From assembly GCF_013408685.1 (NCBI RefSeq), contig NZ_JACBZY010000001.1, positions 1,116,001-1,180,000 on the forward strand: a stretch of DNA of 64,000 bases. Direction: 5' to 3'. The stretch's first letter is position 1. Each line of letters begins with the position of its first letter. A model generated the notes under the pieces. That model did no database searches and had not been told where the DNA came from. It saw only the letters and a program-made list of their open reading frames with translations. A program made the translations under genes and the position numbers. The DNA is from Schumannella luteola (GTDB taxonomy: Bacteria; Actinomycetota; Actinomycetes; Actinomycetales; Microbacteriaceae). Shown here one piece after another: positions 33,126 to 42,185 of this stretch.

Positions 33126-34057
33126 TCGCGGCCATCGAGGCTGAGAGCACCACCGCCAGCACCACCGGAGCCCGCCGTCCGCGGCGGGCTCCGGCCCGCC
33201 GGCGCCGGTGGGTGTTCTTCTTCGTCCTCCCTTCGTTCCTGCTCCTGCTCCTCTTCTTCGTCCTCCCGTTCGTCCTCAACATCCCGTTCGCCTTCTCGGA
33301 CTGGACCTCCTACAGCAACACCATCGGCTTCGGCGGACTCGACAACTTCGACCTCCTGCTCTCCGGCGGAGAGCTGCAGAGCGCGATTCTCGTCACCTTC
33401 GTCTACGCGATCATCGCGATGACGATCCAGAACCTCGTGGCCATCGCTCTGGCGCTCACCCTCAAAGACACCAACCGCGGCAACTCGATCTTCCGGTCGA
33501 TCCTGTTCATCCCTGTGCTGATCTCTCCGCTCGCGGCCGGCTACGTCTGGCGCGCCATCGTCGCCCCACAGGGTCCGCTCAACGACGCCATCGGCGTCAT
33601 CGTGCCGGGGTTCGACTTCGCCTGGCTCGGCCATCCGGGGTTCGCGCTGGTCACCGTCGCGTTCATCGACGCCTGGAAGTGGAGCGGCCTCGCCACGCTC
33701 GTCTACATCGCCGGCCTCAACAGCATCCCCGTCTCGCTGCTCGAGGCGGCCGCCCTCGACGGCGCCGGACCGGTCAAGCGCTTCTTCCGGGTGCAGCTGC
33801 CCCTGCTCGCGCCCTCGTTCACGTTCAACATCGCGACGACCCTCATCGGTGCGCTCAGCGCCTTCGACATCATCGCCTCGACGACATCGGGCGGCCCGGG
33901 ATCGTCGACGACGACACTCAATGTCGCCCTGCAGAACGAGTTCAAAGCCGGCTTCCTCGGTTCGGCGAGCAGCATCGGTCTGACCGTGAGCGTGCTCGTC
34001 GTCCTGCTCGCCGTGCCGCTCGTCGGCTGGCTGCGCCGCCGGGAGGTGACCGGATGA
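33119..34057 (+). CDS. Sugar ABC transporter permease (MalF-like)
   Basis: A 312-residue CUT1 inner-membrane permease with six predicted helices. After a basic N-terminus (RRPRRAPARRRR) come FFFVLPSFLLLLLFFVLP, then LFIPVLISPLAAGYVWRAI. The EAA coupling loop is EAAALDGAGPVKRFFRVQLPLL (about residues 215-236), which contacts the ATPase. ATG 33119 overlaps the SBP stop; the adjacent GTG at 33122 (GTGA) is an equal alternative. It forms a heterodimer with the following permease. Confidence 0.92.
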   Translation: MVIAAIEAESTTASTTGARRPRRAPARRRRWVFFFVLPSFLLLLLFFVLPFVLNIPFAFSDWTSYSNTIGFGGLDNFDLLLSGGELQSAILVTFVYAIIAMTIQNLVAIALALTLKDTNRGNSIFRSILFIPVLISPLAAGYVWRAIVAPQGPLNDAIGVIVPGFDFAWLGHPGFALVTVAFIDAWKWSGLATLVYIAGLNSIPVSLLEAAALDGAGPVKRFFRVQLPLLAPSFTFNIATTLIGALSAFDIIASTTSGGPGSSTTTLNVALQNEFKAGFLGSASSIGLTVSVLVVLLAVPLVGWLRRREVTG

Positions 34058-34926
34058 CCGTCGTCGCCGCCCGCGGGGCGCTCACCCCACGGCGTCGCCC
34101 CCGCCGCACGGTGCCGTGGCTGCGCTACACGCTGCTCACCCTCTTCTCGATCCCGTGGGTCGGGGTGCCGCTGTGGCTCCTGATCGTCAACTCGTTCAAG
34201 CGCGAAGGCGAGGCCTCGCAGCTGTCGCTCGCGCTCCCGACCGACTGGGCCGTCGTCGACAACTACGCCGCCGTCTTCACCGACGGCAACTATCTGACGG
34301 GTCTGCGCAACACCCTGCTCGTCACCGTGCCCACCGTGCTCGTCGTGCTGCTCCTCGGATCTCTCGCGGCGTGGGGCTACGCCCGCAGCACCCGTCGCCT
34401 CAGCCAGGTCTTCTTCTACATCAGCGCCCTGTCGATCCTGCTGCCGCCGGCGATCATCCCGACGATCTTCGTGCTGAGCTCGCTGCACCTCGACGGGAGC
34501 CTGTGGGGCTACGCGCTCATGCAGATGGGCACGCGGCTCGGCTTCGTGATCTTCCTCACGACCGGATTCATCCGGGGGATGCCGATCGAACTCGAGGAGG
34601 CGGCCGAGATCGACGGAGCGTCGCGGCTGCGCACCTACTTCTCGGTGATGCTCCCGCTGCTGCGCCCGATCATGTTCGTCGCCGCCGTGCTGCTCGTGAT
34701 CGGCGTCTGGAACGACTACTTCTTCGGTCTGCTGCTGTTGCGGTCGACCGAGAACGCGACCTTGCCGCTGACGCTGTTCCAGTTCGCGTCGTCGTCGTTC
34801 GTGGGGGTGCGCTGGAACCTCGTCTTCGCCCACGTCATCATGACGAGTCTGCCCCTGGTGGTCGTCTACCTCTTCTCTCAGCGCCAGGTGCTGGCCGGAC
34901 TCACCGAGGGAGGCACGAAGGGATGA
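34054..34926 (+). CDS. Sugar ABC transporter permease (MalG-like)
   Basis: A 290-residue CUT1 permease and partner of the preceding MalF-like protein. It has six helices; the first is LRYTLLTLFSIPWVGVPLWL and is followed by a short loop with VNSFKREGEAS. The EAA loop is EEAAEIDGASRLRTYFSVMLPLLRP (given here in two overlapping parts: EEAAEIDGASRLR and YFSVMLPLLRP). The ATG overlaps the previous stop as ATGA. The C-terminus FSQRQVLAGLTEGGTKG is the classic MalG-type ending. It carries the substrate bound by the lipoprotein into the cytoplasm. Confidence 0.92.
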   Translation: MTVVAARGALTPRRRPRRTVPWLRYTLLTLFSIPWVGVPLWLLIVNSFKREGEASQLSLALPTDWAVVDNYAAVFTDGNYLTGLRNTLLVTVPTVLVVLLLGSLAAWGYARSTRRLSQVFFYISALSILLPPAIIPTIFVLSSLHLDGSLWGYALMQMGTRLGFVIFLTTGFIRGMPIELEEAAEIDGASRLRTYFSVMLPLLRPIMFVAAVLLVIGVWNDYFFGLLLLRSTENATLPLTLFQFASSSFVGVRWNLVFAHVIMTSLPLVVVYLFSQRQVLAGLTEGGTKG

Positions 34927-37199
34927 GCGACCTCCCTCAGCTGACCGCCGATTTCGTCGGACGCGCCGGCGGATCGGGCACCGTGCCGATCGTGCGCGGC
35001 GAGTTCGAGATCGCCACGGCGCCGGACGAGGCGATCCTGCGATCGACCTTCCTCGGCATCGGCGTGATCCGCATCAACGGCGAGATCGTCGGCGATGAGG
35101 TTCTCGAACCCGGCTGGCAGAGCTACGCACACCGGATCGTCTACCGCACGAGCGACGTCGCCCGGCACCTGCGAGTCGGCGCCAATTCGATCGAGGCCGA
35201 GATCGCGCCCGGCTGGTACAGCGGGAGGCTCGGCTTCTTCGAGCAGACCGAGATCTACGGCACCGCGCGCGCGGTGCTGGCCCAGGTCGATGTGCGCACC
35301 GGGCCGGAGTGGTCCACCGTGGTCGCGTCCGATGGCAGCTGGACCTGGAGGGAAGGACCGACCCTCGCCGCGCAGCTCTACGACGGCGAGACGCACGATG
35401 CGCGACGTCGCGCTCTCCCGGCGGCGCGGCATCCCGTCGACGTCGTCGCGCGCGACGGCATCTCGGTCGAGCCCCGCATCGGGCCGCCGGTGCGTCGACA
35501 GCGCACGCTGCCGCCGCAGCGCATCTTCCGCACGCCATCGGGTCGGCTCGTCGTCGACTTCGGTCGCAACATCGTCGGCTGGGTGCGCATCCGCGTCAGG
35601 GGCCACGCCGGCGACGAGATCGTGGTGCGGCACAGCGAGGTGCTCGAAGACGGGGAGCTCGGCATCCGCCCGCTGCGCACCGCGCAGGCCACCGATCGTG
35701 TCATCCTCGCCGACGGCGAGGAGTTCGTCTGGGAGCCGTCGTTCACCTACCACGGCTTCCGCTACGCCGAGGTGACGGGCTGGCCCGGCGGGCAACCCGC
35801 CGTCGACCAGATCGAGGCGGTCGTCGTGCACTCCGACGTGACCCGGCGGGGCTGGTTCCGCACCTCGCACGCGGGCCTCAGCCGACTGCACGAGAACGTC
35901 GTCGCGAGCACCGAGGGCAATTTCGTCTCGATCCCGACCGACTGCCCGCAGCGTGACGAGCGACTCGGCTGGACGGGCGACATCGCCGTGTTCGGTCCCA
36001 CCGCGATGTTCCTGTTCGACTCGGCCGAGTTCCTGCGCAGCTGGCTGCGCGACCTGCAGCTCGAGCAGCGCGATGACGGCAGCGTGCCGAACTTCGTCCC
36101 GGAGATCCCCTTCCCGCGCGGCGCCGAGGAGTGGGACGGGCAGTTCGGTCGCGCGCATCCCGCCGTCTGGGGCGACGCCACGACCCTCGTGCCCTCGACG
36201 ATCTTCGAGGCGACCGGCGACTCCGGGATCCTGCGCGAGAGCCTGCCGATGATGCGGGCGTGGGTCGACGGTCTGGCCGATCTCGCCGGGCCGAGTCTGC
36301 TGCGCGACACCGGCTTCCAGTTCGGCGACTGGCTCGATCCGGTGGCCCCGCCGGACGATCCTGCGGCCGGTGCCACCGAGCCGGCGCTGGTCGCGACCGC
36401 GTACTTCGCGCACTCCGCGCGACTGCTGGCGCGGGCGGCGTCGGCGCTGGGCGATACGGCGACGGCGACGCACTACACCGAGCTCGCCGATCGGGTCGGC
36501 GAGGCATTCCGGCGCGCCTTCGTGGGCGACGACGGCACGCTCCGCAACGAGGCGCAGACCGCGTACGCGATCGCCCTGCGACTCGATCTGCTCGCCGACG
36601 ATCGCCAACGAGCGGTCGCCGGAGAGCACCTCGTCGAGCTCGTGCGCGCCAACGGGCACCGTATCGGCACCGGTTTCGTCGGCACCCCGCTGATCCTGGA
36701 TGCGCTGAGCGATGTCGGCGCGATCGACGACGCCTACCGCCTGCTGCTGAGCGACGAGGTGCCGTCGTGGCTCTACGCCGTCAGCATGGGCGCGACGACC
36801 ATCTGGGAGCGCTGGGATTCGATGCTGCCCGACGGGAGCATCAACCCGGGCGAGATGACCTCGTTCAACCACTACGCCTTCGGCGCGGTCGCCGACTGGA
36901 TGCATCGTACGATCGCGGGTCTGGCGCCCGCGGCACCCGGCTGGGAGCGGATCCGCTTCGCGCCGCGACCGCGTCATCCTCTGCGCGACGCCGGCGCGAC
37001 CTTCCGCACGGCGCGCGGTGACGCGTCCATCGACTGGGAGGTCGTCGGCGACGAGCTCGCGGTCCGCGCGGTGATCCCGCCGGGATCGGTCGGCGAGTTC
37101 CATCTGGAGGGCGTCGCGCCCGTCGAGCGGGGCGCGGGGGTGCACGAGTTCACGGTCCCCCTGGCCGCGACCTATGCCGGGGCCGAACCGGTGCGGTGA
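34923..37199 (+). CDS. GH78 alpha-L-rhamnosidase
   Basis: A 758-residue enzyme that removes terminal alpha-L-rhamnose from glycosides such as rhamnosylated flavonoids or pectin fragments. N-terminal beta domains (about 15-290) include the carbohydrate-binding module with GWYSGRLGFFEQTEIYG, and DFGRNIVGWVRIRV. The (alpha/alpha)6 barrel (about 305-640) carries PTDCPQRDERLGWTGD with the likely general acid Glu346, and the conserved WGDATTLVPSTIFEATGD. TTIWERWDSMLPDG and EMTSFNHYAFGAVADW are also typical of the family. There is no signal peptide, so hydrolysis should be intracellular after uptake by the upstream ABC importer. ATG overlaps the permease stop. It is shorter than many GH78 proteins (about 900 or more) but all catalytic motifs are present. 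Confidence 0.93.
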   Translation: MSDLPQLTADFVGRAGGSGTVPIVRGEFEIATAPDEAILRSTFLGIGVIRINGEIVGDEVLEPGWQSYAHRIVYRTSDVARHLRVGANSIEAEIAPGWYSGRLGFFEQTEIYGTARAVLAQVDVRTGPEWSTVVASDGSWTWREGPTLAAQLYDGETHDARRRALPAARHPVDVVARDGISVEPRIGPPVRRQRTLPPQRIFRTPSGRLVVDFGRNIVGWVRIRVRGHAGDEIVVRHSEVLEDGELGIRPLRTAQATDRVILADGEEFVWEPSFTYHGFRYAEVTGWPGGQPAVDQIEAVVVHSDVTRRGWFRTSHAGLSRLHENVVASTEGNFVSIPTDCPQRDERLGWTGDIAVFGPTAMFLFDSAEFLRSWLRDLQLEQRDDGSVPNFVPEIPFPRGAEEWDGQFGRAHPAVWGDATTLVPSTIFEATGDSGILRESLPMMRAWVDGLADLAGPSLLRDTGFQFGDWLDPVAPPDDPAAGATEPALVATAYFAHSARLLARAASALGDTATATHYTELADRVGEAFRRAFVGDDGTLRNEAQTAYAIALRLDLLADDRQRAVAGEHLVELVRANGHRIGTGFVGTPLILDALSDVGAIDDAYRLLLSDEVPSWLYAVSMGATTIWERWDSMLPDGSINPGEMTSFNHYAFGAVADWMHRTIAGLAPAAPGWERIRFAPRPRHPLRDAGATFRTARGDASIDWEVVGDELAVRAVIPPGSVGEFHLEGVAPVERGAGVHEFTVPLAATYAGAEPVR

Positions 37200-38422
37200 C
37201 CGACAGGGAGCCTGAGAGCTCTCCCGCGGGCGTCTCGTATCGCACGACACTGGCGGTACTCGGTCCGCTGGTGGTGCTGGGGGCGCTGACGACGGACCTG
37301 TTCCTGCCGGCTCTGCCCGACATCGCCCGCGAACTCGGCTCCGACCGGCAGCTGGCCCAGCTGTCGGTCGGAGCGGCGCTGATCGGCGTCGCGGCGGGAC
37401 AGCTCGTCGGCGGCGCGCTCAGCGACCAGATCGGGCGGCGGGTGCCGCTGCTCGTCGGTGCGGGAGTGCATGTCGTCGCGAGCGTCGGCATCGCCCTGTG
37501 CTCCGACATGGCGACCCTGCTCGGCCTGCGCGTCGTGCAGGGCGCGGGGGCCGCGGCCGCGAGCGTGGTCGCGATGGCGGTCGCCCGCGACCTGGCGTCG
37601 GGGGCGCGCCTGGTGCGGCTGCTCGCCCGGCTGGCGCTGTTCAGCGGGCTGGCGCCGGTGGCGGCGCCCTTCCTCGGCTCGGGGCTCCTGCATGCGGTGC
37701 ACTGGCGCGGACTGTTCGTAGTGCTCGCCGTCTACGGTGTGCTGGTCGCCGTGCTGTGCGCGGCCCTGCTCCCCGAGACCCGCGACATCCACCAGCCTCG
37801 CACCCGCCAGCTGGCGCGCTACCGCGCGGTGCTCACCGACCGTGTCTTCCTCGGTGCCGCCGTGCTGGGCTCGATGGCCTGCACCGGCGTCTTCGCCTAC
37901 GTGGCGTCATCGGCCTTCGTGCTGCGCGACGGGTTCGGACTCGATGCCGATCTCTTCGCGATCGTCTTCGCTGTCAACGCCGCGGCCTTCGCCCTCGGCT
38001 CGCAGCTCGCGTCACGGCTGGTCGCCGCCACGAGTCCGCGCCGCGCGCTCGTCGTCGCGCTTCCGCCCTGGCTGATCTCCGGCGCGGCCTTGATCGTCTG
38101 CGAGGTGACCTCGGCCCCGGTGGGCGGATTTCTGGCGGCCTCGTTCGCATTCCTCGTCGCGGCCGGAGCCACGATGCCGGTGGTGCAGGTGCTGGGCATG
38201 GCGTCGCACGGCGCGCGGGCCGGCACCGCGGCGTCGGCGCTCGGCGCCATCAACTTCGCGGCCCCGGGCCTGCTGTCGCCGCTGACGGCGGCCGCCGCAC
38301 CGGGCCCGATCGCCGCCCTCGGGGTGTCGATCACTGCCGCCGGCGTCGTGGGGACGATCGCTCTGCTCACGATGGCCCGTCACTCCTCCCGCGGCGAAGC
38401 CCGCGGTGCGGCGATCGAATAA
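37196..38422 (+). CDS. MFS transporter, Bcr/CflA-like
   Basis: A 408-residue major facilitator with 12 predicted helices. The start of helix 1, TDLFLPALPDIARELG, and the loop 2-3 motif GALSDQIGRRVPLL are typical of Bcr/CflA drug-resistance exporters, as is RVVQGAGAAAASVVAMAVARDL. GTG at 37196 overlaps the rhamnosidase stop (GTGA), so it belongs to the sugar operon. Its job there is unclear: it might export a toxic aglycone released by the rhamnosidase, or efflux a sugar. The TAA stop (38420-38422) lies inside the LacI-type operator of the next gene. Confidence 0.8.
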   Translation: MTDREPESSPAGVSYRTTLAVLGPLVVLGALTTDLFLPALPDIARELGSDRQLAQLSVGAALIGVAAGQLVGGALSDQIGRRVPLLVGAGVHVVASVGIALCSDMATLLGLRVVQGAGAAAASVVAMAVARDLASGARLVRLLARLALFSGLAPVAAPFLGSGLLHAVHWRGLFVVLAVYGVLVAVLCAALLPETRDIHQPRTRQLARYRAVLTDRVFLGAAVLGSMACTGVFAYVASSAFVLRDGFGLDADLFAIVFAVNAAAFALGSQLASRLVAATSPRRALVVALPPWLISGAALIVCEVTSAPVGGFLAASFAFLVAAGATMPVVQVLGMASHGARAGTAASALGAINFAAPGLLSPLTAAAAPGPIAALGVSITAAGVVGTIALLTMARHSSRGEARGAAIE

Positions 38423-38428
38423 CGTTCT
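38419..38428. promoter_or_regulatory. LacI-type operator upstream of the lacI-family gene
   Basis: ATAACGTTCT, extended to ATAACGTTCTCT (12 bp), is identical to the left half of the operator at 31775. It overlaps the stop codon of the preceding MFS gene and lies 27 bp before the regulator start, suggesting autoregulation. Confidence 0.65.
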
Positions 38429-38454
38429 CTGATCAGTGCAGAAAGGCGGTCGAT

Positions 38455-39504
38455 GTGACGCAGATCAATGCCGAGACCGGCGCGCGGGTGCGGCGCGTGA
38501 CCATCGTCGATGTCGCACAGCACGCGGGGGTGTCGACGGCGTCGGCATCGAAGGTGCTGCGCAACGCCTACGGCGTCAGCGAAGCGATGAAGCAGCGCGT
38601 GCAGGCCTCCATGGACGCCCTCGGCTACCGTCCGCATCGCCCGGCGCGCGGGATGCGCGGCCGCACGTTCACGCTCGGTCTGCTCGTCTCCGACATCGAG
38701 AACCCGTTCTTCAGCCTGATCGCCGATGGGATCACCAGTGTCGTCCGCTCGCAGGGCTACGAGCTGCTCATCTCGCCGGGCGGGTACGACGCGGGCTCTC
38801 AGAACGCGGTGATCGACGCCCTCATCGATCACCAGATGGATGCCCTCGTGCTCATCGGCCCCGTCGTGACCGGAGCCGATCTCGAGCGCATCGCCGGCGA
38901 GATCCCGCTCGTCGTCGTCGGTCGTCATAGTCGAAGCGCGGCCCTCGATTCGGTATCCGGAGATGACGAGCTCGGCTCGGCCCTGGTCGTCGACCACCTG
39001 GTCGCGCTGGGGCACCGCCGCATCGCCTTCGTCGCCAACCAGCAGGACAGTCTCGAGCCGGACAGGCCCGAGAGCGTGCGATTGGCCGGCTTCGTGGAGG
39101 CCATGGCCCGCCACGGTCTCGCCGAGAGCGCGATGGTCGTCGACTCGCGATGGAGTCTGACGGGTGGGCACGAGGCCGCCCGAGTCATCGCCGAGACCGC
39201 CGAAGCGGTGACCGCGGTCTTCGCCGGCGCCGACGTGACGGCGTTCGGCATCATGAGCGAGCTCTGGGAGCGGGGCCTGCGAGTGCCGGATGCGTATTCG
39301 CTCGCCGGCTATGACAACTCCCGCATGACCTCGATCGGCCCGATCGATCTGACCACCGTCGACCAGTCCGGCTTCGAGATGGGCGAGACCGCGGGGCGCC
39401 TGGCGCTCGAGCGGATCGGCGGGCGCACGGAGTCGCGCCATGTGCTGCTGCGCCCGCGATTGATCCTGCGCTCGACGACGCGATCCGTCGCCGCGGGAGG
39501 CTGA
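38455..39504 (+). CDS. LacI-family transcriptional regulator
   Basis: A 349-residue sugar-responsive repressor with GTG start at 38455 and AAAGGCGG upstream. The HTH is TIVDVAQHAGVSTASASKVL (about 17-36), with a hinge helix around SEAMKQRVQASMDALGY. The effector-binding core (about 70-340) has TLGLLVSDIENPFFSLIADG, DALVLIGP, a GHRRIAFV segment and SLAGYDNSRMTSIGPIDLTTV. It probably binds the AACGTT operators at 30154, 31777-31796 and 38419, and so controls GH3, GH43, the ABC operon with GH78, and itself. The effector may be a pentose or rhamnose-type sugar; xylose isomerase lies directly downstream. Confidence 0.92.
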   Translation: MTQINAETGARVRRVTIVDVAQHAGVSTASASKVLRNAYGVSEAMKQRVQASMDALGYRPHRPARGMRGRTFTLGLLVSDIENPFFSLIADGITSVVRSQGYELLISPGGYDAGSQNAVIDALIDHQMDALVLIGPVVTGADLERIAGEIPLVVVGRHSRSAALDSVSGDDELGSALVVDHLVALGHRRIAFVANQQDSLEPDRPESVRLAGFVEAMARHGLAESAMVVDSRWSLTGGHEAARVIAETAEAVTAVFAGADVTAFGIMSELWERGLRVPDAYSLAGYDNSRMTSIGPIDLTTVDQSGFEMGETAGRLALERIGGRTESRHVLLRPRLILRSTTRSVAAGG

Positions 39505-39509
39505 ATCGC

Positions 39510-39552
39510 GTCGAGCGCATCGATGACGATCGACGAGAACGCGACGCTCGAC
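39510..39552. terminator. 8-bp inverted repeat between the LacI gene and xylA
   Basis: GTCGAGCG (39510-39517) and CGCTCGAC (39545-39552) are perfect inverted repeats right after the regulator stop and about 60 bp before xylA. Possible terminator, attenuator or operator; no U-tract. Confidence 0.4.
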
Positions 39553-39613
39553 TGACGACGGTCGTCGCCCCGCATACCCACCGCCCCACCGCACCATCCC
39601 CAAGGAGATCCCC

Positions 39614-40804
39614 GTGGCGCTCACGCCGAAACCATCCGACAACTTCACCTTCGGCCTCTGGACCGTCGGCTACAACGGCACCGACCCCTTCGGTGGGCCG
39701 ACGCGCCCCCCGCTCGATGTCGTCCACGTCGTCGAGCAGCTCGCCGAACTCGGTGCCGCGGGGCTCACCTTCCACGACGACGACCTCTTCGCCTTCGGCT
39801 CGACCGAGGCGGAACGGCGGGCGGAGATCGACCGCCTCACGCAGGCGCTCGCCGACACCGGGCTGCGGGTTCCGATGATCACGACGAACCTGTTCTCGGC
39901 ACCCGTGTTCAAGGACGGCGGCTTCACCTCCAACGACCGCGCCGTGCGCCGCTTCGCTCTGCGGAAGGTGCTGCGCAACCTCGACCTGGCCGCGGAGCTC
40001 GGTGCGACGACCTTCGTCATGTGGGGCGGTCGCGAGGGCGCCGAATACGACAGTGCGAAGGATGTGCGCCAGGCCCTCGAGCGCTACCGCGAGGGCGTCA
40101 ACCTGCTCTCGCAGTACGTGATCGACAAGGGCTACGACATCCGCTTCGCCATCGAGCCGAAGCCGAACGAGCCGCGGGGCGACATCCTGCTGCCGACCCT
40201 GGGGCACGCGATCGCGTTCATCGATTCGCTGGAGCACCCCGAACTCGCCGGTGTGAACCCGGAGGTCGGGCACGAGCAGATGGCGGGCCTGAACTTCGCC
40301 GCCGGGATCGCGCAGGCCCTCTACCACGGCAAGCTCTTCCACATCGATCTGAACGGCCAGCGCGGCATCAAGTACGACCAGGACCTGGTGTTCGGCCACG
40401 GCGACCTGCACAACGCCTTCGCGCTCGTCGACCTGCTCGAGAACGGCGGACCCGCCGGCGTTCCCGCCTATGACGGTCCGCGGCATTTCGATTACAAGCC
40501 CAGCCGCACCGAAGACGAGTCGGGGATCTGGGACAGCGTGGCGGCGAACATGTCGAACTACCTGATGCTCAAGGAGCGCGCCGCCGCCTTCCGCGCAGAC
40601 CCCGAGGTGACGGCGGCGCTCGCTGCGGCCCGGGTGCCCGAGCTCGCGACGCCGACCCTCGCCCCGGGCGAGAGCTACGACGACCTGCTCGCCGACAGCT
40701 CTGCCTTCGAGGAGTTCGACAGCGACGCCTACTTCGGCGGCAGGGGCTCGGGTTTCGTGCGCCTGCAGCAGCTCGCCACGGAGCATCTCCTCGGCGCGCG
40801 CTGA
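39614..40804 (+). CDS. xylA: Xylose isomerase
   Basis: A 396-residue class I (actinobacterial type) D-xylose isomerase that interconverts D-xylose and D-xylulose. Key residues are at the positions known for the Streptomyces enzyme: His54 and Asp57 in [11 protein letters not shown], Glu181 and Lys183 in [11 protein letters not shown], Glu217 and His220 in [11 protein letters not shown], and the acidic metal ligands in IDLNGQRG and [12 protein letters not shown] start with AAGGAG 7 bp upstream. No xylulokinase gene is adjacent; the FGGY kinase at 60307 is in another operon. Placement right after the LacI gene links xylosidase products to central metabolism. Confidence 0.97.
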   Translation: MALTPKPSDNFTFGLWTVGYNGTDPFGGPTRPPLDVVHVVEQLAELGAAGLTFHDDDLFAFGSTEAERRAEIDRLTQALADTGLRVPMITTNLFSAPVFKDGGFTSNDRAVRRFALRKVLRNLDLAAELGATTFVMWGGREGAEYDSAKDVRQALERYREGVNLLSQYVIDKGYDIRFAIEPKPNEPRGDILLPTLGHAIAFIDSLEHPELAGVNPEVGHEQMAGLNFAAGIAQALYHGKLFHIDLNGQRGIKYDQDLVFGHGDLHNAFALVDLLENGGPAGVPAYDGPRHFDYKPSRTEDESGIWDSVAANMSNYLMLKERAAAFRADPEVTAALAAARVPELATPTLAPGESYDDLLADSSAFEEFDSDAYFGGRGSGFVRLQQLATEHLLGAR

Positions 40805-40825
40805 CGACCACCCGGTCTCCGGTGC

Positions 40826-40857
40826 CGGGCCTCGTCATCGGGAGGAGGCGAGGCCCG
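40826..40857. terminator. Bidirectional terminator between xylA and MFS gene
   Basis: CGGGCCTCG (40826-40834) and CGAGGCCCG (40849-40857) form a perfect 9-bp stem across the 30-bp gap between these convergent genes. One arm overlaps the last codons of the MFS gene. Confidence 0.6.
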
Positions 40858-42142
40858 ACGCCGTGCGACTCGACCCGGCTAGAGCGATCCCGAGCACAGT
40901 GAGCAGGCAGCATCCGACGATGTAGATGCCGACAAGGTACGGCGCCCCGCCGCCGGCGATGACCAAGGCGGATGCGATCAGCGGCGTGGGGCCGGCTACC
41001 GCGACGCCGTTGAGCTCGCGGGTGACGGCGATGCCGGTGAAGCGGTAGCGGACGGGGAAGAGGTTGGCGAGGAACGCGGCCTGGGCGCCGGCCATGCACC
41101 CGAATCCGAGGCCGTAACCCGCCGACAGGGCCAACGCCACGAGCCACACGTTGCGCGTGTCGATCATGGCGAACATCGGGAAGACGAAGGCGAGCGCGAA
41201 GATCGCCCCCGCGGCGAACACGATGCGGTGGCCGATCCGGTCGGAGAGCTGCCCGAAGAGAGGCGTCAGCAGGAATCCGACGACGGTCGCGACGACCACA
41301 GCCAGGAGCGCCTGGGTCGCGGGAACCTGCAGCGTCCCGGTCAGGTAGCTGAGCGAGAACGTGGACAGCAGGTAGGTCCACGCGTTGTGGCCGGTGACGG
41401 ACAGGAATCCCGCGATCAGCTGGCGCGGACTGCGGCGCAGCAGCTCGCCGATCGGCGCGGTCGGCTGCGTGCCGGACGCCGACTTGTACTCCGGGGTCTC
41501 GTCCAGTCGCTTCCGGATGTAGAGGGCGACGGCGAAGAGGGCGGCGGAGATGAGGAAGGGCAGCCTCCAGGCCCAGTCGAGCAGCGCCTCACCGGGCAGC
41601 GCCGATGCTCCGAGGAACGCCAGGGTCGCGAGCGTCGATCCGGCTGCGGTTGCTGCGTTCGGGAGCGCCGTCAAGAATCCACGGCGGTTGGCGGGTGCGT
41701 ACTCGGCGACGAGCGTGATCGATCCGGCGAGTTCGGCTCCGGCGCCGAACCCCTGGATCAGCCGGAGCGCGATCAGCAGCAGGCTCGCCGCCACCCCGAT
41801 CGACAGGGCGGTGGGAAGAGCTCCGATGAGCACGGTGGCTCCGCCCATCAGCAGAACGGACAGGAGGAGAGCCGGCTTGCGCCCGATGCGGTCTCCGATG
41901 TGCGAGATCACGATGCCGCCGATCGGACGGATGACGAATCCGACGGCGAAGGTGGCGAACGCGGCGAGGGCACCGGCCGAGTCGACCAGGTCGGGGAAGA
42001 ACAGCGGCTTGATGACGACGCCGGCGGCGGCGCCGTAGAGCGCATAGTCGTACCACTCGATCAGGGTCCCGACGGTTCCGGCGATGACCGCGCGGCGGAT
42101 TCGGGGCGGAGCTGCTGGCGTCGTCGATGACATGAGAGGCAC
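40835..42142 (-). CDS. MFS metabolite:H+ symporter (MHS family)
   Basis: A 435-residue transporter with 12 helices and metabolite:H+ symporter motifs: GTLIEWYDYALYGAAAGVV at the start of helix 1, FVIRPIGGIVISHIGDRIGRK between helices 2 and 3, and LRLIQGFGAGAELAGS. Family members carry citrate, alpha-ketoglutarate, shikimate or aromatic acids, so an organic or sugar acid is likely. The start is GTG at 42142; ATG at 42133 is an alternative, and neither has a clear RBS. The gene follows the GntR regulator with a 43-bp gap containing the regulator's presumed operator, so it may be separately controlled. It probably imports a substrate for the divergent aldonate genes. Confidence 0.87.
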   Translation of the reverse strand: MPLMSSTTPAAPPRIRRAVIAGTVGTLIEWYDYALYGAAAGVVIKPLFFPDLVDSAGALAAFATFAVGFVIRPIGGIVISHIGDRIGRKPALLLSVLLMGGATVLIGALPTALSIGVAASLLLIALRLIQGFGAGAELAGSITLVAEYAPANRRGFLTALPNAATAAGSTLATLAFLGASALPGEALLDWAWRLPFLISAALFAVALYIRKRLDETPEYKSASGTQPTAPIGELLRRSPRQLIAGFLSVTGHNAWTYLLSTFSLSYLTGTLQVPATQALLAVVVATVVGFLLTPLFGQLSDRIGHRIVFAAGAIFALAFVFPMFAMIDTRNVWLVALALSAGYGLGFGCMAGAQAAFLANLFPVRYRFTGIAVTRELNGVAVAGPTPLIASALVIAGGGAPYLVGIYIVGCCLLTVLGIALAGSSRTASGLASSR

Positions 42143-42146
42143 CGTA

Positions 42147-42165
42147 CAACTTCTCAGAGAAGATG
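42147..42165. promoter_or_regulatory. Presumed GntR operator A (before MHS transporter)
   Basis: CAACTTCTCAGAGAAGATG is a 19-bp imperfect palindrome (CAACTT-N7-AAGATG) that also holds the perfect CTTCTC-A-GAGAAG. It shares the first 9 bases and the overall layout with operator B at 42983-43001. It lies 5 bp upstream of the GTG start, where a bound repressor would block transcription. Confidence 0.7.
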
Positions 42166-42185
42166 AGAAGTCGAGGGGATGTGGG

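Noticed and set aside
39614-40804. Additional LacI operator upstream of xylA
   Set aside because: The sequence GAGAACGCGAC near 39535 resembles only half of the AACGTT site and is not palindromic.
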